From: Strix aluco
Lineage: Eukaryota > Chordata > Aves > Strigiformes > Strigidae
Direction of reading: 5' to 3'
NCBI RefSeq assembly: GCF_031877795.1
Contig: NC_133948.1
Coordinates: 12,260,948 to 12,324,947 of the forward strand
DNA length: 64,000 nt
Positions within the stretch are counted from its first letter, which is position 1; every line of letters begins with the position of its first letter. Of this stretch, positions 27,301 through 41,800 are shown one piece after another. Both the position numbers and the translations under genes were made by a program. Under the pieces are notes generated by a model. It was given only the letters and a program-made list of their open reading frames with translations. It made no database searches and was not told the origin of the DNA.

Positions 27301-30300
27301 ACTTGAGTGTTTTTTGAAAACTGCCCTTTATTGTTAGGCTTGATGTTATCTGGTGATTGCAATCAGTGATGCAATTTAAGTGCATGGTGGCCTTCACCCA
27401 AGTGGAATTTGAAGCTGTGGCACCCTTTTCACAAGCTCGGTCAGCCTAACACTGTCTGCAGCTCTGCTGTTGATCAGGCTTTTTACCTCATGCTGAGAGG
27501 TTAAATAAAACTTTCATATGCTCTGTTCAACATGTTTGTGTTGCTCAGTGTCAAATGAAGCAAATCTATAATTGCTGTATGATTCCTAATCCCTAAATAA
27601 TGTTAATTTTTGTAACTTGTTATTCATTCTATCTATGGCACAAGAAAAAATTCATGCGTTTTCTTTCAACTTTCAGTTCTTGGATTCTGCAAAGCAGGGC
27701 TGTTGCTGTACACACCCAGCCACTGCGATGGTGCGGTTTAGCTGGAGTGTTCTTGCACAGACTGCTCTGCTTGGTTATGATAGTGCATGAGGATCTCGGA
27801 GGAAATGTCGGTTTCACTGGCATTGAAATGGAATTTATTGTCAGAGTCCTCAGTTGTGTTGGTGAGGACAGGCTGTCGATATATGTGTGGTAAGAAATAG
27901 CCCAAGTTAAATGTCACTTTCCTTCTTCTGCAGGTATTCAAACCATTGATTCTACCCAGGCGCTGTTCCTGCCCATCGGAGCGTCTGTGTCTCTCCTAGT
28001 TATGTTCTTCTTCTTTGATTCAGTTCAAGTTGTCTTTACAATATGCACAGCAGGTGACTAAGTTTTCTTCTCTTTATAAGAATTGCAGTAGAACAGAAAG
28101 TGTTGATATAATTAAATATTGTTGATAAGAATTATAATACATGTCATAGTACATTGAAAAAAAACCTCATCAGGTTTCACAGTTGTATTTTCATGTCTCT
28201 GTAGCTATTAATAAAGTGACAAGTATTATTTGAGAGGTATTTTCCACTTAGAGATTTGCTAAACCTACTGAACTATAAATTGCCAGAGTTTTGAAAGATG
28301 CTGGATGAATTATTTTACATAAAGTTCACTTGTTTATAAATCAGTGCTCAGAACTGTACACGGTATTTCATAACTCAGGTGCTTTATAGGATCATAGCAT
28401 AACTGTGGAGTTCCTCTCCAGAGACTTCTTTTCCTAGTTTAATTTTGCGTTTTGCTTTTACGCAGTTTTTCTTTGTTTCAAGGGTATTTCTGGTCTCACT
28501 AGCATTTTGAGTATTATTCTTTTGCACCGCTTGAATTTAGAACAAAAATGAAACTGTTGTCTGCAAATAAATTGCAAGTCCTCTGATCCTGTTTATTATT
28601 ATTTACATTTTGTCATTTAAGTAAATACCAGGGCTTCGAATTTTGGAAAATTTTGGCATTTTGATCTTTTTTCAGTTTTTCAAGAGACCAGCTGCTGTTC
28701 AGGGTAGCAAGATTCTTCCTACTGCTTGAAATGTGCATAAGCTTTTAAAAATTGTACTCCTCAGTCCACATACAGGGTCTGTGAAGACTTTTAAACCCCT
28801 AAATAGCTCTCATCCTCTCCTACTTCACGTATATGCAATGCAGGCTTTTCCCTCATGATTTAACTCCTGAGCTATGCATCCTCTCCAGCCCTTTAAAAAG
28901 GACTGATGTTGATGAGTGAAATCTAAATTTCTGCTCTTGACATGAGTCTGAGATTCCTATCTCTAATTCTGGAGGCACAGTTCTGTAGAGGTCTTCTGAA
29001 TACTGCTTTTATAACTTTGACCCATGACACGTATGTTCTTTCCTATTAAAAATAAATTATGAGATAAATTCTACTATGTGCTAGATATTAGGGGAATATA
29101 TATACACACCTATATAATAAGATATTGTAAAGGAAGACTTATGACAAAAGACAGATTTAATTTGTCAAGCTTATTGGTCCATTTATTTCCAGAATGACCT
29201 TGACATTTGTAACTTTATTTGTAACATTTGTGGTGTGTAATTAGACGATATTGCGTCAGCTGGGGCTTGTTGCAGGTTTAAGAGGATTGAGTCTGTTTGG
29301 ATCAGTGCACTTGGGTATCTTTATTCTTGAACCTGGTTTTAGGATACTTTTGTGCTTTTCCTTGGTCTTGCATTGGGGAGCGTCATTAAGCCCAGGGGAC
29401 TTTGGCCCCAGAACTTCTAAATGCAAAGCTTTGTTAGAGGCTATAGAGCAGGATGCGGACCCTGCTGGAGTTGGGAACCTCCAGCTGGAACTGTGGGACT
29501 TGGTCCCTCTGTCCCCTGAAGCTCAAGTAGTGCTATTTTACATCCCCTTTTTGTAGACTTCAGAGGCTGATGTGGGGGAATTTCTAAACTGTAACGGATG
29601 TCTGGTTTCTTAAACCCCTCTTAAATCTTCCTCCCGCAAAGATTTGCCATCAGGGAAGAGTCGGGAGCCAGGGTAGGTGCAGCAAACAGCCCAAGGCCAG
29701 GACCAGCTGCTAAGCAGAGGCCAGAGCTGAAGAGTTGGCGCGTTGCCTGCAGACAGGAGTTAAGCCGATTGAATAAATAGGTATTGAGACTAGAGGGAAA
29801 AGTTATGACTGGAAGCCCGGACAGTCATGAACGAGATTGAGAAGGCACTGTGTATCACTGTGATTGCATTTTAATTTTTATACTCTCTGAACTAGCCCAG
29901 CTTTGGGGTGGCAGTGGTTGGGGATACCAGGACAGGAGGTGCAGGGCTCCCTGCTGCAAAGAGCCGAAGGGGAAGGGGAGATGCCGAGGGTGGTGAGGGG
30001 TGGCTTGGGGTGAGGAAGGCTCAGTCCCGGCAGTGGTGGAGGTGGGGTAGGAGCAAGGCCTGCAGGACTGGGGGCAACAGGGGCACGGGTTTTGCTGTGC
30101 AGCGTTCTTTGCCATGCACCTCTGAAAAGGTTCCTGGTTCAATGTGTGCAGCTTGCCACGCTCTCCATGCTTTCCCTACCTATTCTGCTTTTTTTTTTCT
30201 CCTCTCTGAAGTACTGATAGAACTGTGAGTGTCCATGGTGCTGTTTTCATACATTTTTTTTTTTTTTATAAATGAATTGACTGTTGTTTGGTTTTGTGGT

Positions 30301-32827
30301 GTTTTTTTTTTTTTTTTTTAAATTTTTAATCTTCCTCCCACCAGGAGGGCATTGAGAAGAGGAAAGTTGTGGTTTTAACCAAACCAATTTCTTTTCTCCA
30401 TTTGGTTTAAGCTGTGTACTAAAGAGAATATTTGATTCTTTCTCATTATCTTAATTTGAGAATAAAAAAAAAAATCCCTTTTTAAAAACCACCCCAATTT
30501 TTAAAGGACTGAAAACAGCACAGAGATTTGATTTGCAGCATGCAGAAAATGTCGAGCAACTCTTCCATTTTCATTTCAGTCTGTTCTTGCTACAGCAGTT
30601 TTGGATGCGTGCTGCTGACATGTCTGTGTCTCCACACCCTCATTCTTCAGCATTTTAAACAGTCCTTAGTACAAATTCATTGCTATTATTTTTAAAAAAA
30701 AATGGAAGGAAAAATGATTATAAATACCAGCAGTTACTAGACGTTTTCACAAATGCATGGGTGGGATAAGTATGCTTCTTAAAAAAGAAAATGTTTATGG
30801 AAATAGTCTATTTGGATATTTATTTATTTTTATCGTCCTATTTTCAAAAATGCAAAGCACTTCATATTTTAAAAAAGTTAAGTTGCCAGCTATTGGATAT
30901 AACTTACTTTAAGTTGTACTGTATTTCAGTAATGAATACAGGGTTTTGAGTGAGAAGGGGGAAAAAACTGACTGAGTTAAAAAGTGGAAAAAAACCCTTT
31001 ATTATTCTGCCTTTGTGTCATATGTTGAAGAATTTTAAAAGAATCTCACAACCAGTTTGTAGTAAGTTCTTTTTTTTTTTTGACTCGTAGATTATTTGAA
31101 AACTGTTTTTTTTTTTTTTCTGACATGATCATGAATAGCTTTCAGACTTCTTTTTTAAGGTTTGGGGATGGGGTGTTTCGTTCCTTTGAGAGCTTTTATT
31201 TTGATTGAGGTTTGAAAGCATACTAACAACAGAAGTTCTGCAGAAAACCTTGGAGCCTGTAGCTGCTCTTGCTGTAATAATACTGCAGCATATGATAATA
31301 GGACATTGTTGCAAGAGCTTTTTCAAATTGGAGAAGCTTGTTTGTGTACTGTAGAAATTAGGTCTGAATGTACTAATATTACCTTTTCTTCTTTTTCCAG
31401 TCCTTGCAACAATAGCTTTTGCTTTCCTTCTGCTCCCGATGTGCCAGTACTTAACGCGGCCATGTTCACCTCAAAACAAGTAAGGACTTGAGAAATCTTT
31501 TTCTCCTCTTCTTGTATGTTGTATTTATTTCTTTTAATGAGACTGCTTTAACGGAGTCTTTGGTTACAAGCATTAACCTCAGGGCTTCAGGGCTGATGTT
31601 TGTGCATGTTTTTTGTGCCAACACCATGTTTCCACTTTGAAACTAGGAAGCACAATTTCTTCAAGTCAATGTGTGCGTGCCAGCTGGGGAAATGCGGTAC
31701 CATTGCAGGGACTAGATTTCCCAACAGTGGTTTTTAAGAATTTTGGCTGAGATTTCAGAGTTTGGGATTTGGTATTGGATTTTAATGTTTGTTAACATTG
31801 GACTATGGATTTTAATGCTGGCTCTTTCAGAGACTGTAGTTACACTAGTGAAAATTACAGAAGTTAATGTCATGTTTTGAAACTAATTTTGTTTTTTACC
31901 TTGTGACTGGAGTTCATGTTGCAAAAAGCACTATCTTGGATGGTAACTAGGAAGGAGCATTCATGGTAACAATTTCAAGAGAGGTGCCAAGATTTACAGG
32001 GTTTTTTCTGTCTCTGTAGTTCAGGCTTTACACACATTATTTGAATGTGAGGGAAGCTTTTATTTTGTTGCTGTTTTGGTACCTACTGTGGCAAAGGAAC
32101 TTCCCTTCAGTTGTTCTTGGCATCTTTCATCAGCAGTTGAGCCTTGTTCCAACAGCGTCCATTTTCTGTTCTTTAAATGGAAACATAAAGTCTTCTAGCT
32201 GATGTTTATATGTTGTTCCTAGGATTTCCTTTGGCTGCTGTGGGCGTTTCACTGCTGCTGAGTTGCTCTCATTTTCTCTGTCTGTGATGCTTGTCCTTAT
32301 CTGGGTCCTAACTGGCCACTGGCTCCTTATGGATGGTGAGTATGTGAATTAAGGGATTTTACTACTGGTTTGTGCCTGTTCTGACACATCCAGTCACCTG
32401 GTGATGATTGGTGAAATTTGCTAATATTAGTGGCTTGCTGAGTTGTAATATTGTGTGGTAGACTCCCTGAAAACAACCGCTGTCAGGAACATGCCAGGGT
32501 AGTGTTTGGGACACCTGTTTTTCTGGTTTGTAAAAGCTTCCAAGGAAGTGCCAGTACACTCATGAAAGATATTCTGCACCTGTGTGGTGTAGGGTGAATT
32601 GCCAGTTTTAGTTAAAGATGTGTGGAGACAGTGGTTGTTTATGAATCATAACTTGATCTTAACAATCTGGTTATTTTTGGCTGTGTGTCTTGTTGTTCAT
32701 TGGTTCAGATGATCAAATAATTTGTTGTGAGACAGTTCACAGTAGCTGGTTGTCTTTGATCTCTTTGATGCTTGCCATGGATGGTGAGATGGGTGAAGCT
32801 GGCAGGCATCCAGTTGGCTTGAAGGTG

Positions 32828-32858
<31 letters not shown>

Positions 32859-35800
32859 CTCCTCCATGCTGGTTGAACTGAATTCACAGCTTAGTGTTCC
32901 AAAAAGGAGCTTTCCTCCTCCCCTCCTGCCTTCCAGATCTCTTGTGCTAGCTCTGGCACTCATTTAATCACATGGTAAACTGATTCAGCTCACTAGAATG
33001 GCAGCGTACTCTTTTTTTTGCCAGGCTATTTTTCTGCTGCTTCAGTAAGATGAATTGGATTATTGTGCAGTCAGGTATGTGCTAAATTTGGCAAAAGGTA
33101 AGTGGCAGCATGATGGGATCTGAGAGGACGGAGTGGATATGATGGCAAAGGGATGAAGGGGTAGCCAGGAGCAGGACCTCCCCTTCTCAGCAGTGTCAGG
33201 CAGCTAAATTGGCTTAGGACATCTCATGAAATGGCACCCTGAGGTTGTGATTGCTTGAGGAAAAATAGCTGGGACAACATTACCTGCCCTTGAAATGGTT
33301 TGTTGCAATAGAAAACATACATCGCATCAGCTTTCCAGCTCCTAAATGAGGTAGCAGCAACAGAAAGTCCTTAGCCCTGAAACCTCTCGTGACACCTTGA
33401 TTATTTCCTTTGTATATATGTGTTACGTTTCATTCGTGCTTTTTGCAGCATTTAAAAGTTCCACCTGTTGTATGTTGGGGAATACGTTTTAAAGTACCCA
33501 GATACTAAAGGAAAAAATGCAGATGAAGTTTGTTTTATGTTAAGCAGAGTAGCCCACCATGAAATCAAGGGTGATTTTTTGATCTGCAGTAGCTGCAAAG
33601 CTAAATGGAGTGTCAAGTGTGGATTTTGACAAAATCTGAAAAGATGTCTACACTGAGATATTGACAGAAGCATTTACTTAAAAATAGCTATTTTTGTGAG
33701 CACTTCACTCTGAAATAGTGGGCTTTGAGGTAATTAATCCGCAGAGTAGTGAACTACTGGTGCAGAGTGGTTTCTGGGTTTTATTTCTCTTGGTGGTTGT
33801 TTATGATTTACTGAATCGTGTTGATACTGTCTAGCTTTGGAGTATTTTATGTAGTTTATATTAAGGGAGCTTGAACTTACATAGGTAAGCCTTCTGTCAT
33901 TTGCTCAAACCCAGTTAAATCAGTATTTGTCAGTGACATTGAACAGGGGACAGCACTTACTGGCCTTCGTCAGGGAAACAGACTCTAGTTTTACACCTCA
34001 TACTATACTGCTGTAAGTGGGATCACATCATCTCTGCCTTTACCCTTTGCTCCTCTGTAACCAAATACTTCAGACCCCAATTAATCTTGTTTGGAGGGAA
34101 ACGTGGCCAATAAGTACTGCTGGGTAATATATGCAAGTGGAGCACTTGCTGGTCTTTAAGCCAGTGCCTGCCAGCTGCTGGATGTGCTGTGATCTACCTC
34201 CTCCTCCCGCTTGCACGGGGATGATCTTCTGTTTCGCTGTCGGCAGAAAATGAAACAGATGTTGTGAACGTGCTTCGCAGCGCCTGGGCTGGTGGCTGGA
34301 GGGAGAAGTGAGGCAGGCGTTTCTTAACAGTACACCTCGATTTTTGTGTGCATGGTTTGTTGTTGTGCAGGTGAGTCTGTCTTTATGAGAGAGTATTTCT
34401 GCTTCAGAGCTGAGTGAAAAGGAGGGGAAATACTTCATGGTAATTTCCAGTCCTTACAAAATCGAGGTATGGCAGTTCCTGCCAGAACAGTCTTCATTGC
34501 TTAAATACTACAATTCCCCCGTCTGTGCAGTAGTTGGTGGAACGGTTTCTAAAGCCAGGGACATTTCGCAGGATAGAATGAGCAGATGCTGTCTCCGGGG
34601 GGTTGTTCTGGCACATGATGATGTACATTTATAGGTCTTGAAGTGCTTATTTCTCAGAGCGGGTTGTTTGATGGCAGAATCATCAAGGATGGTCACTGAC
34701 CCCTGGTAAAGCCTGGTTAAAAGCTTTCCTAAATAGTGGACATAGCTGGAGATGTACAACGGGAAGGCTATAGATGTATGCAGTGTCTATCTATAGCTAC
34801 AGAGTGAACTGAACAGTCACGGATACCCTGGGAACTGCTGCAGACCTTAACTGCTGCGGCCATCGGGCAGAGGCGACTTCATGACATGTTCTTATTCCCA
34901 CTCTTTAAAATACACTGTCAGAGTTTTATAGGAACGTGATCAGATTAGAACTTCAGTACCTGTTCCTTTCAAAGGTCAACTGGTGGCCTGTGAGGACGTT
35001 TAAGCCTTGCCAGCTTGCATAATGCTTTGTAAATCAAACACCACACCACACCACCTGCATCTCGGTGGTTTCGTCTGCTCTGGGTGCACTGGTGCAGTAA
35101 AGCTGAAAAATAACGCTGTATCCAGAGAGTCTAATCACATATGCAAGAATATTCTTAATCCTCAGAATATCCTTATTCCATAAGGAGTGTGCTTGCAGGG
35201 ACTCTGAAGTTAATTCGTTCTGTTAATTGAAGGTTAACTCTTTCAGTTGGTTCTTCTTTATTCAGCTTCGGTAACCCGTTGCCCAGCACTTCCATCCCAG
35301 AGCTACCTTTCGTGTGGCTATTTCACGTCCCTCCCTCCCTCCCACTCTAATTTGGAATATATTTCAGTGGAGATCTGCATATATAGTTTGTCAACACCAT
35401 TCATGAGCTTGGATATGGATGACTTTGTTTCTCATATGGTTTCTGGTTTTTTTCATTGGAAAGGAAGCTGGCTTCCATTTAGAGAAGCCTGTAGGTGGTT
35501 TGACTGCACTTTGGCCTTCATTACTCGGACTTGCTCACAGGCATTCTTGCTTCTGTTTTTTAAATTTACCAATATTTCTTAAAGCAGTTGCAAAACTGCA
35601 TAATTACTAGCATGTGTATTTCACTGTCATCTAAAGGACTTTTTTTCTATCCCATATTTGCTTAGTTTGAAGCAGGTGTCTTGTGGTGTGCCTGCATTTG
35701 TTTAGGCGATGGAGAAATAGAGTGTGTGAACAATAGATAAAACTTTATGCTGGTTAAAATATTTCCACTTCTAGTTAATTATAACCTGGAAATCCTCTCC

Positions 35801-38800
35801 TAAATATAGGCTTGCTTGAGCTATTATTAACAGTGGCTTTAGAGAAACCTCTTTGATTTAAGACAGACTGTTCCCTTGTAGTTGCTCTTCTGCCAGAGGA
35901 AGTCTGTAACTGAAGGCTATATTGAATTACTGAATGCAGTTCTTTTTCTTGCTGCTTTGCTGTGTCAAATTCTTTAAACCTCAATAATTTGCTTACATTT
36001 TATAGCTAGTTACAGTTATGCAGCATGATTTAGGGTACATTTTTATCTGAGTAATCCCATTACTTCATTAAAACTGGCAGCCAGCGCACTTAGTGTTGCG
36101 CTAAGCTTGTCAGTTCTCAAAAGATAAGGTGGGTTTGGCAAAGTCATTGCAGGGATGCAGCCCCTGGGTACTGCAGGCAACCGTGCTGGCAGGTGTTTGG
36201 TGGCACTTTTTTCCCTTGAATCTGTATGGAAATGTTTCCTTAGTGTGTTGATGGAAGAACTCCACATCTTTGAGGTGAAATGCAAGCATAAGGTAGTTTT
36301 ACAGTTGCATAATTACAGCATGAGAATCCAAAGGGTAAATTGTAAATTTTGGCCTTCGTCAAGTTGTCGTGCTGGTGGCCATATTGTGTAATGAATCGAT
36401 TTTCCCTGCAGTTTCACTTGGTCAAAATAGGATTATAACTTTTTACAAATTCTGTGTCACATTAGACAAATACATTTTGCTTACAAATGTCTGCATACTT
36501 AAGCGTAATCTGGTCCCAACAGGGCTCCATTATTCCTTCTAAATGTACTGATACCATAGATGAAACTTGATTTATTTTTAAAGTTTTTTTTATTTTAAGG
36601 ATCTCTTTAGGGATTTGCTTGTAACCAGTTGAAATATATTCAATTGTCGGTGGAGTATCTTTCATAGCTAAGGCTAGGCTTAAAGAAACAGGAAATCACA
36701 CGAACGTGAAGACTGGGATTTTCTTTTAGCGTAACATCTTTGTTTTCTACCGTGACAAAATTCCCCTTGGAACAGAACTAATATCTGAGCTGCGGTGTGT
36801 CATTCAGCTTGTTGATCTCGCTGAAAACTCACCCTTGGGAGGAGGGCTAGGAAAAGACTTGCCCATATTTTTTTCCCCGTTGGTAGGTAGGCTTTCACAT
36901 AGATTTTTGTTATTGGGAAATCCCTGTATATCTAAACAATAATATTTCATAGTTCATGTTTAGGACGTCTTACACAACCTTGCCCAAGCAGAAGATTGGT
37001 TTCAGTGGGTTTTTGTCATATCATGTTCTAACATGTCATGTAACCATGCTATTTCTGAATTAAGAGTCAAGGATTTTATTTATTTTATGCATTTACTAGA
37101 AAACCTCCTAAAAGTGTAAAAGAAGAGTTTATGTTTGGGGCACAAAGAATTCGGAGTTGCTGCTTCTGTTTTGAACTGGGTAGCCGGTGTTTTGTGAGGA
37201 GATGGAGTCTCTAGGACACAAGACATGAAAACATTTCTCTGTGGCGGGTAGTGGAAGTTGAGTGGAATGGGCAGCTGTGCCTGCAGAGGGATTTCTGCCT
37301 CCATGGGGGCATGTTCACAGTTGGCTACTGAATGTATTTTGATTTTTCTTAACTCTGGTAAGGAGAATGTCACTATCTGAAAATAATAGACAGTCATCTA
37401 GTGCATGCAGTGCTGCACAGGTGCAAACAGAGGCTGCTTTCGGGTGTTTTTTGTGGGGGAGGTATTGGCTTGGTTTTGGTTTTATTTTTTTGTTTGTTTT
37501 GCTATTTTTAATGAACTAATTATGTGCTTGCATTTTGTAGCTCTGGCTATGGGCCTGTGTGTTGCAATGATAGCCTTTGTTCGGCTGCCGAGCCTGAAGG
37601 TTTCCTGCTTGCTACTCTCTGGGTTACTAATTTATGATGTCTTTTGGGTAAGTGTTTTGTTTGGTTCTGCTAAATCTGTTTTTATCCTTTGGATTTGTAA
37701 TTGGCCTTGGGCCATTTTTACATGAATTGTACTAGTATGAACTCGATGAAATCTGGCAAAGCCAGAAGATCAGCTTCATTGCTCCATTCTGAGATGTTAA
37801 AGTCTGCAGCAGGATACAGAATGATTTCCTCACTAATTAGTTGACAAAAGCAGAAACATGATTAGAATATTTCAATTTTGCCATATTATTTAAAAAAATA
37901 AATTGGACCTCAAATTTTGAAAGCCTGGCTGAAGATCAGAACAAGCATTTCCAAGTAAACACAAAGCCTTCTCCACGCTTGCACAGTACGCACATGCCAA
38001 CTTCTTATTAGCAGTGAAATGTGCAAAACAGGAATGCAAACTGATTTATAGCCAGTAAGGCTGGCATAAAATCTTACTGCATTTTTCCAAGAAACCTGAC
38101 AGAATATATTTTGTAATACTGAAAGGATTTTGTTTTACCTTTGTATAACACCGAGCACTGATCCTGGGAAGCTCTTGCTGACAGCTCTGGCAGCCAGTCA
38201 GTTTCCCAGTGTGATGAGCTGTAGCGTAAGAGCCTGTTTGAAACAAGTGTGGCATCATTCCATTTATGAGTGAGCACCACACTTACCTCTTCTCTGCTTT
38301 CAAGCTTTCTCATGGTTTCAGTATCCTGTTACCAGCCTTTGTAGCCCTGGACTACCTACTTGTAGTCTGGGCAGATCCTTTGCCAAAGGATCTCAAAGAT
38401 ATTGATCATTATCTTGATATTAGAGAGTATATTCCAGTTATTCTTGAGGATTAATAACGTAAAGAGCTTTAGCAGAATTTTTGAAATACATTTTGCCTTT
38501 TATCATCATATATACAACATATACATATGGAAAATTTGGACAATATTCTTTCTTGAATAAGCAAAGCAAAAATACACGCAGCTTTGAGTTGTTATATAAT
38601 TGCACTTTGTAATTTCTGATGATTTCCTTGCTCCGTAGGTCTTTTTTTCTGCCTACATCTTTAACAGCAATGTTATGGTGAAGGTGGCCACACAACCAGC
38701 TGATAATCCCCTTGATGTTTTATCCCGGAAACTTCACCTCGGACCAAATGTGGGTAGAGATGTTCCCCGTCTGTCGCTGCCTGGTAAACTTGTATTTCCA

Positions 38801-41800
38801 AGGTAAAATCAGCACTTCTTTTACTGTATTATATTAGAAAAATTTTCTCTCCCTGTACGCTGCAGTAGCACTAATTCAGTTGGAAAATACCAATTTAATT
38901 CCCTGTTTAGTCACTCCCTCTTGGTGAGAAGAAAGGTATGTAGTAAGTAGTGAGGATTGGATGCTTTGCATTTGCTGACTCATAGCATGCAGAAATGATC
39001 CTAATTAGGTTAAAAGGTGGCCTGTTCAGCACAGGATACACTTGCAACATATGTGCGAGTTCTAGAGTTTAATGACTGCTATTATAGGATTTTTGACCTT
39101 TTGCTTAAAAGCAAAAGACCTGAGGTTTATTACAACATCAGAATAGTCTTGATTACTGCATAATTGCAAGTGATTGGGAAGAGAGTTAGAAACTGATCTA
39201 AGCAAGGAGGGCTTACCAGGTAAGTGCTGTGTTGGAGGGAGATAATTCCACATCTCTCTGCTGCTGGGGCTCCTTGATGTCTCCGATTTTTAAGATGCAT
39301 AGGCCTGATCAGGCAGTAAGCTCCAGTACATCAGCCGTTACGCAGTAGGTTATGTTGGCATATTTACTCTATCCTTGTTTCTTTAGATGTTGGGACACTG
39401 AAATTGCAGAGGTTTGGAGTTGATTGTCTGCAGTGATAAAACCAAAATTGTTCATTTTGTCATAACTTAATTTGGCTTTGTTTTCATGAAAAATATCTTG
39501 GATTTAAGATAATGGGCAATTTTAGTTCTTAATCTACTTAACAATTGGCTCTTTCTGGGAATCTGGCGAGACTAGTTGTCTGTGTGTTTTGTCTGAATGA
39601 GGCCAAAGATCCAAGAAGTCCATGAATTGACTTCCTGCCGTGTATTAGAGGCAATCTGTTCACACGGGAATGAAGGTGCCCTGCCTATCAATGTTAATCA
39701 AACAGTTTGATAAAATGGTCAGCTGGCACCTCCCATCAACGCCTAGGGAAGAGGTGATTGAAATACTGAGTCAATGGATCTGTTTCATTGAGTGAGTTAA
39801 GAGCAAAAGCAGCTTAAACACTACTGGCAGAAATAAACTGCTTTGGAGCAACGTGTCATTACTGTCAAAATGGGTATGTTTAAAACTGAGCTGAGGTGGT
39901 GGTGAAACCACTGAGGGAAGAATCTTCAGTCGCCAGCATTTAGCTTCTATTCCATAAAAGTTTGTTGAGAAAGAAGGAATGTGCAAAATGAAGCTCAAAA
40001 CCAAAGTGGAGGAGTCTAGAGCTCGTCCCCTTGTGTTCTGGGCATGAACCCAATTTCAGTTGCTCTCTAGTTCCACAGGCAGCCACTTCTCTATGCTGGG
40101 GATCGGCGATATTGTGATGCCAGGTCTTCTGCTCTGCTTTGTCCTGCGTTACGATAACTACAAAAAGCAAGCCAACAGCGATTCCTGCGGTACCCCAGGA
40201 CCAGGGAACATCTCTGGACGTATGCAGAAGGTCTCTTACTTTCACTGCACACTTATTGGATATTTTGTAGGTGAGTAATTAGTTTAATATGGATAGCTGC
40301 TTAGTGAGCAGAAGTGGGATTATTGTAGTAGGTTTAAAAGATGATGAAAGCAAGTGTAAAGAGGCTTTGAGAGAATGCTTGGTTATGTTCTTTTTTTAAT
40401 CCTCCTCTCTTTGGGTTTCGTTGGTGTGGTCTAGGGAGAAAAATCCTCCTACAGTCTTCCCTTTAAGGTTTTTTTTTTTTGGTTGTATTTTATTTAGAGA
40501 ATGAAAGAGATTATCACTGTATTTTTGTTAGCAACTTTTTGTACTTTGCTTTACTAGCATAGAAGGTGTCGTAGCTCATACCTGGGTTATGGGAAAAATA
40601 CAGGAGTTTCTAGATGGACTGTGCTGCGCAAGAGTACAGCTAGGTCATTCATCCAGATAACTCCCGTGGTTTTGTATTCTACTGTTAACGCTTATGATCC
40701 TGTGACACTTCAGTACATACAGAAAATTGTAAATAGTCACAACTGGAATGCTGTTTATAATTTGATGTAGCCATCCCTCTCCTCCCTAACATAAAATAGA
40801 TTTTCCCGTAAGGTCAGGACATGTGTGTGCATATCCTGACCTCCTGCAGTCCTTCTGAGGATGAAAAGATCATTCCCTACCAACAGCCTTTCTCTTCCCC
40901 CTCCTTGTCTTTCCCCCTGCATTCCCTTTCGGCAGATATCCAGGAAAATCATTCCTGGTGTGTACAACCCTTCCTCTCAGCCCCCTGTTTCTCGGGTGAG
41001 GGGCCTCAGACTGACAGTCTCAAGAGGTCCCGGCTCTGGAGCAGCACTTCAGTGTGGTGCATTCAACTTCCCTTCGCCTTTTGTTGCGTTTTGTTTGAGT
41101 TATTCTTAGCTTAGTCTTTGAGATTCAAAACTGGAGCAAGTGGCTCAACACAGCCTAATATTAAAATAGAATAATTTTTCACCGTTTTGTTTGTTTCACT
41201 TGTGTTCAGGGAAAGTGAAGCACAGATAAGTAACTTTTCCACAGCCTGTCTCTTAAATGGTGGGGAAGGGAGCTGCGTGTGGATGAAATGATGAGAACAT
41301 CCATATGCAACCTAAAGATATTTGAGTCCCTTTTTTCTTTTACAGGTCTATTAACTGCAACAGTAGCTTCTCGTATTCACCGGGCAGCCCAGCCTGCCCT
41401 ACTCTATTTGGTACCATTTACTTTATTGCCACTCCTCACCATGGCCTATTTAAAGGTAAGACAGGATTATGGTTTCGCAGCAGGAGGCTCTGGGGGTCAG
41501 CTGGAAGCGGGTTCAGTGTTCTCGCACCGGGCAGTGGCTCTCACGAGGAGGGAGCGTGTCCTTAACAGCCCTGGCCCAGAACTAAGGTACTGCTGCTCTT
41601 GGGCTGATCTTCATTTTGGAGAGCGGAGTAACTGAGAGATGAAGTTCCTGAAATAGAAGATAATTTATGTACATAAAGTACCAGTAATTATAAACTAACT
41701 AAATTCTGAAGTATTAAATGCTGTTTGAATTAAATAAGTGAATTTGTCCTCACCCAGCTGATCGTGCAAGAATGTGTGCACAAAGGTCGAACAGAGATTG

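Noticed and set aside
32831-32858. T28 tract as the tail of a minus-strand retrocopy
   Set aside because: No gene-like sequence or flanking direct repeat is visible on the side where the retrocopy body should be.
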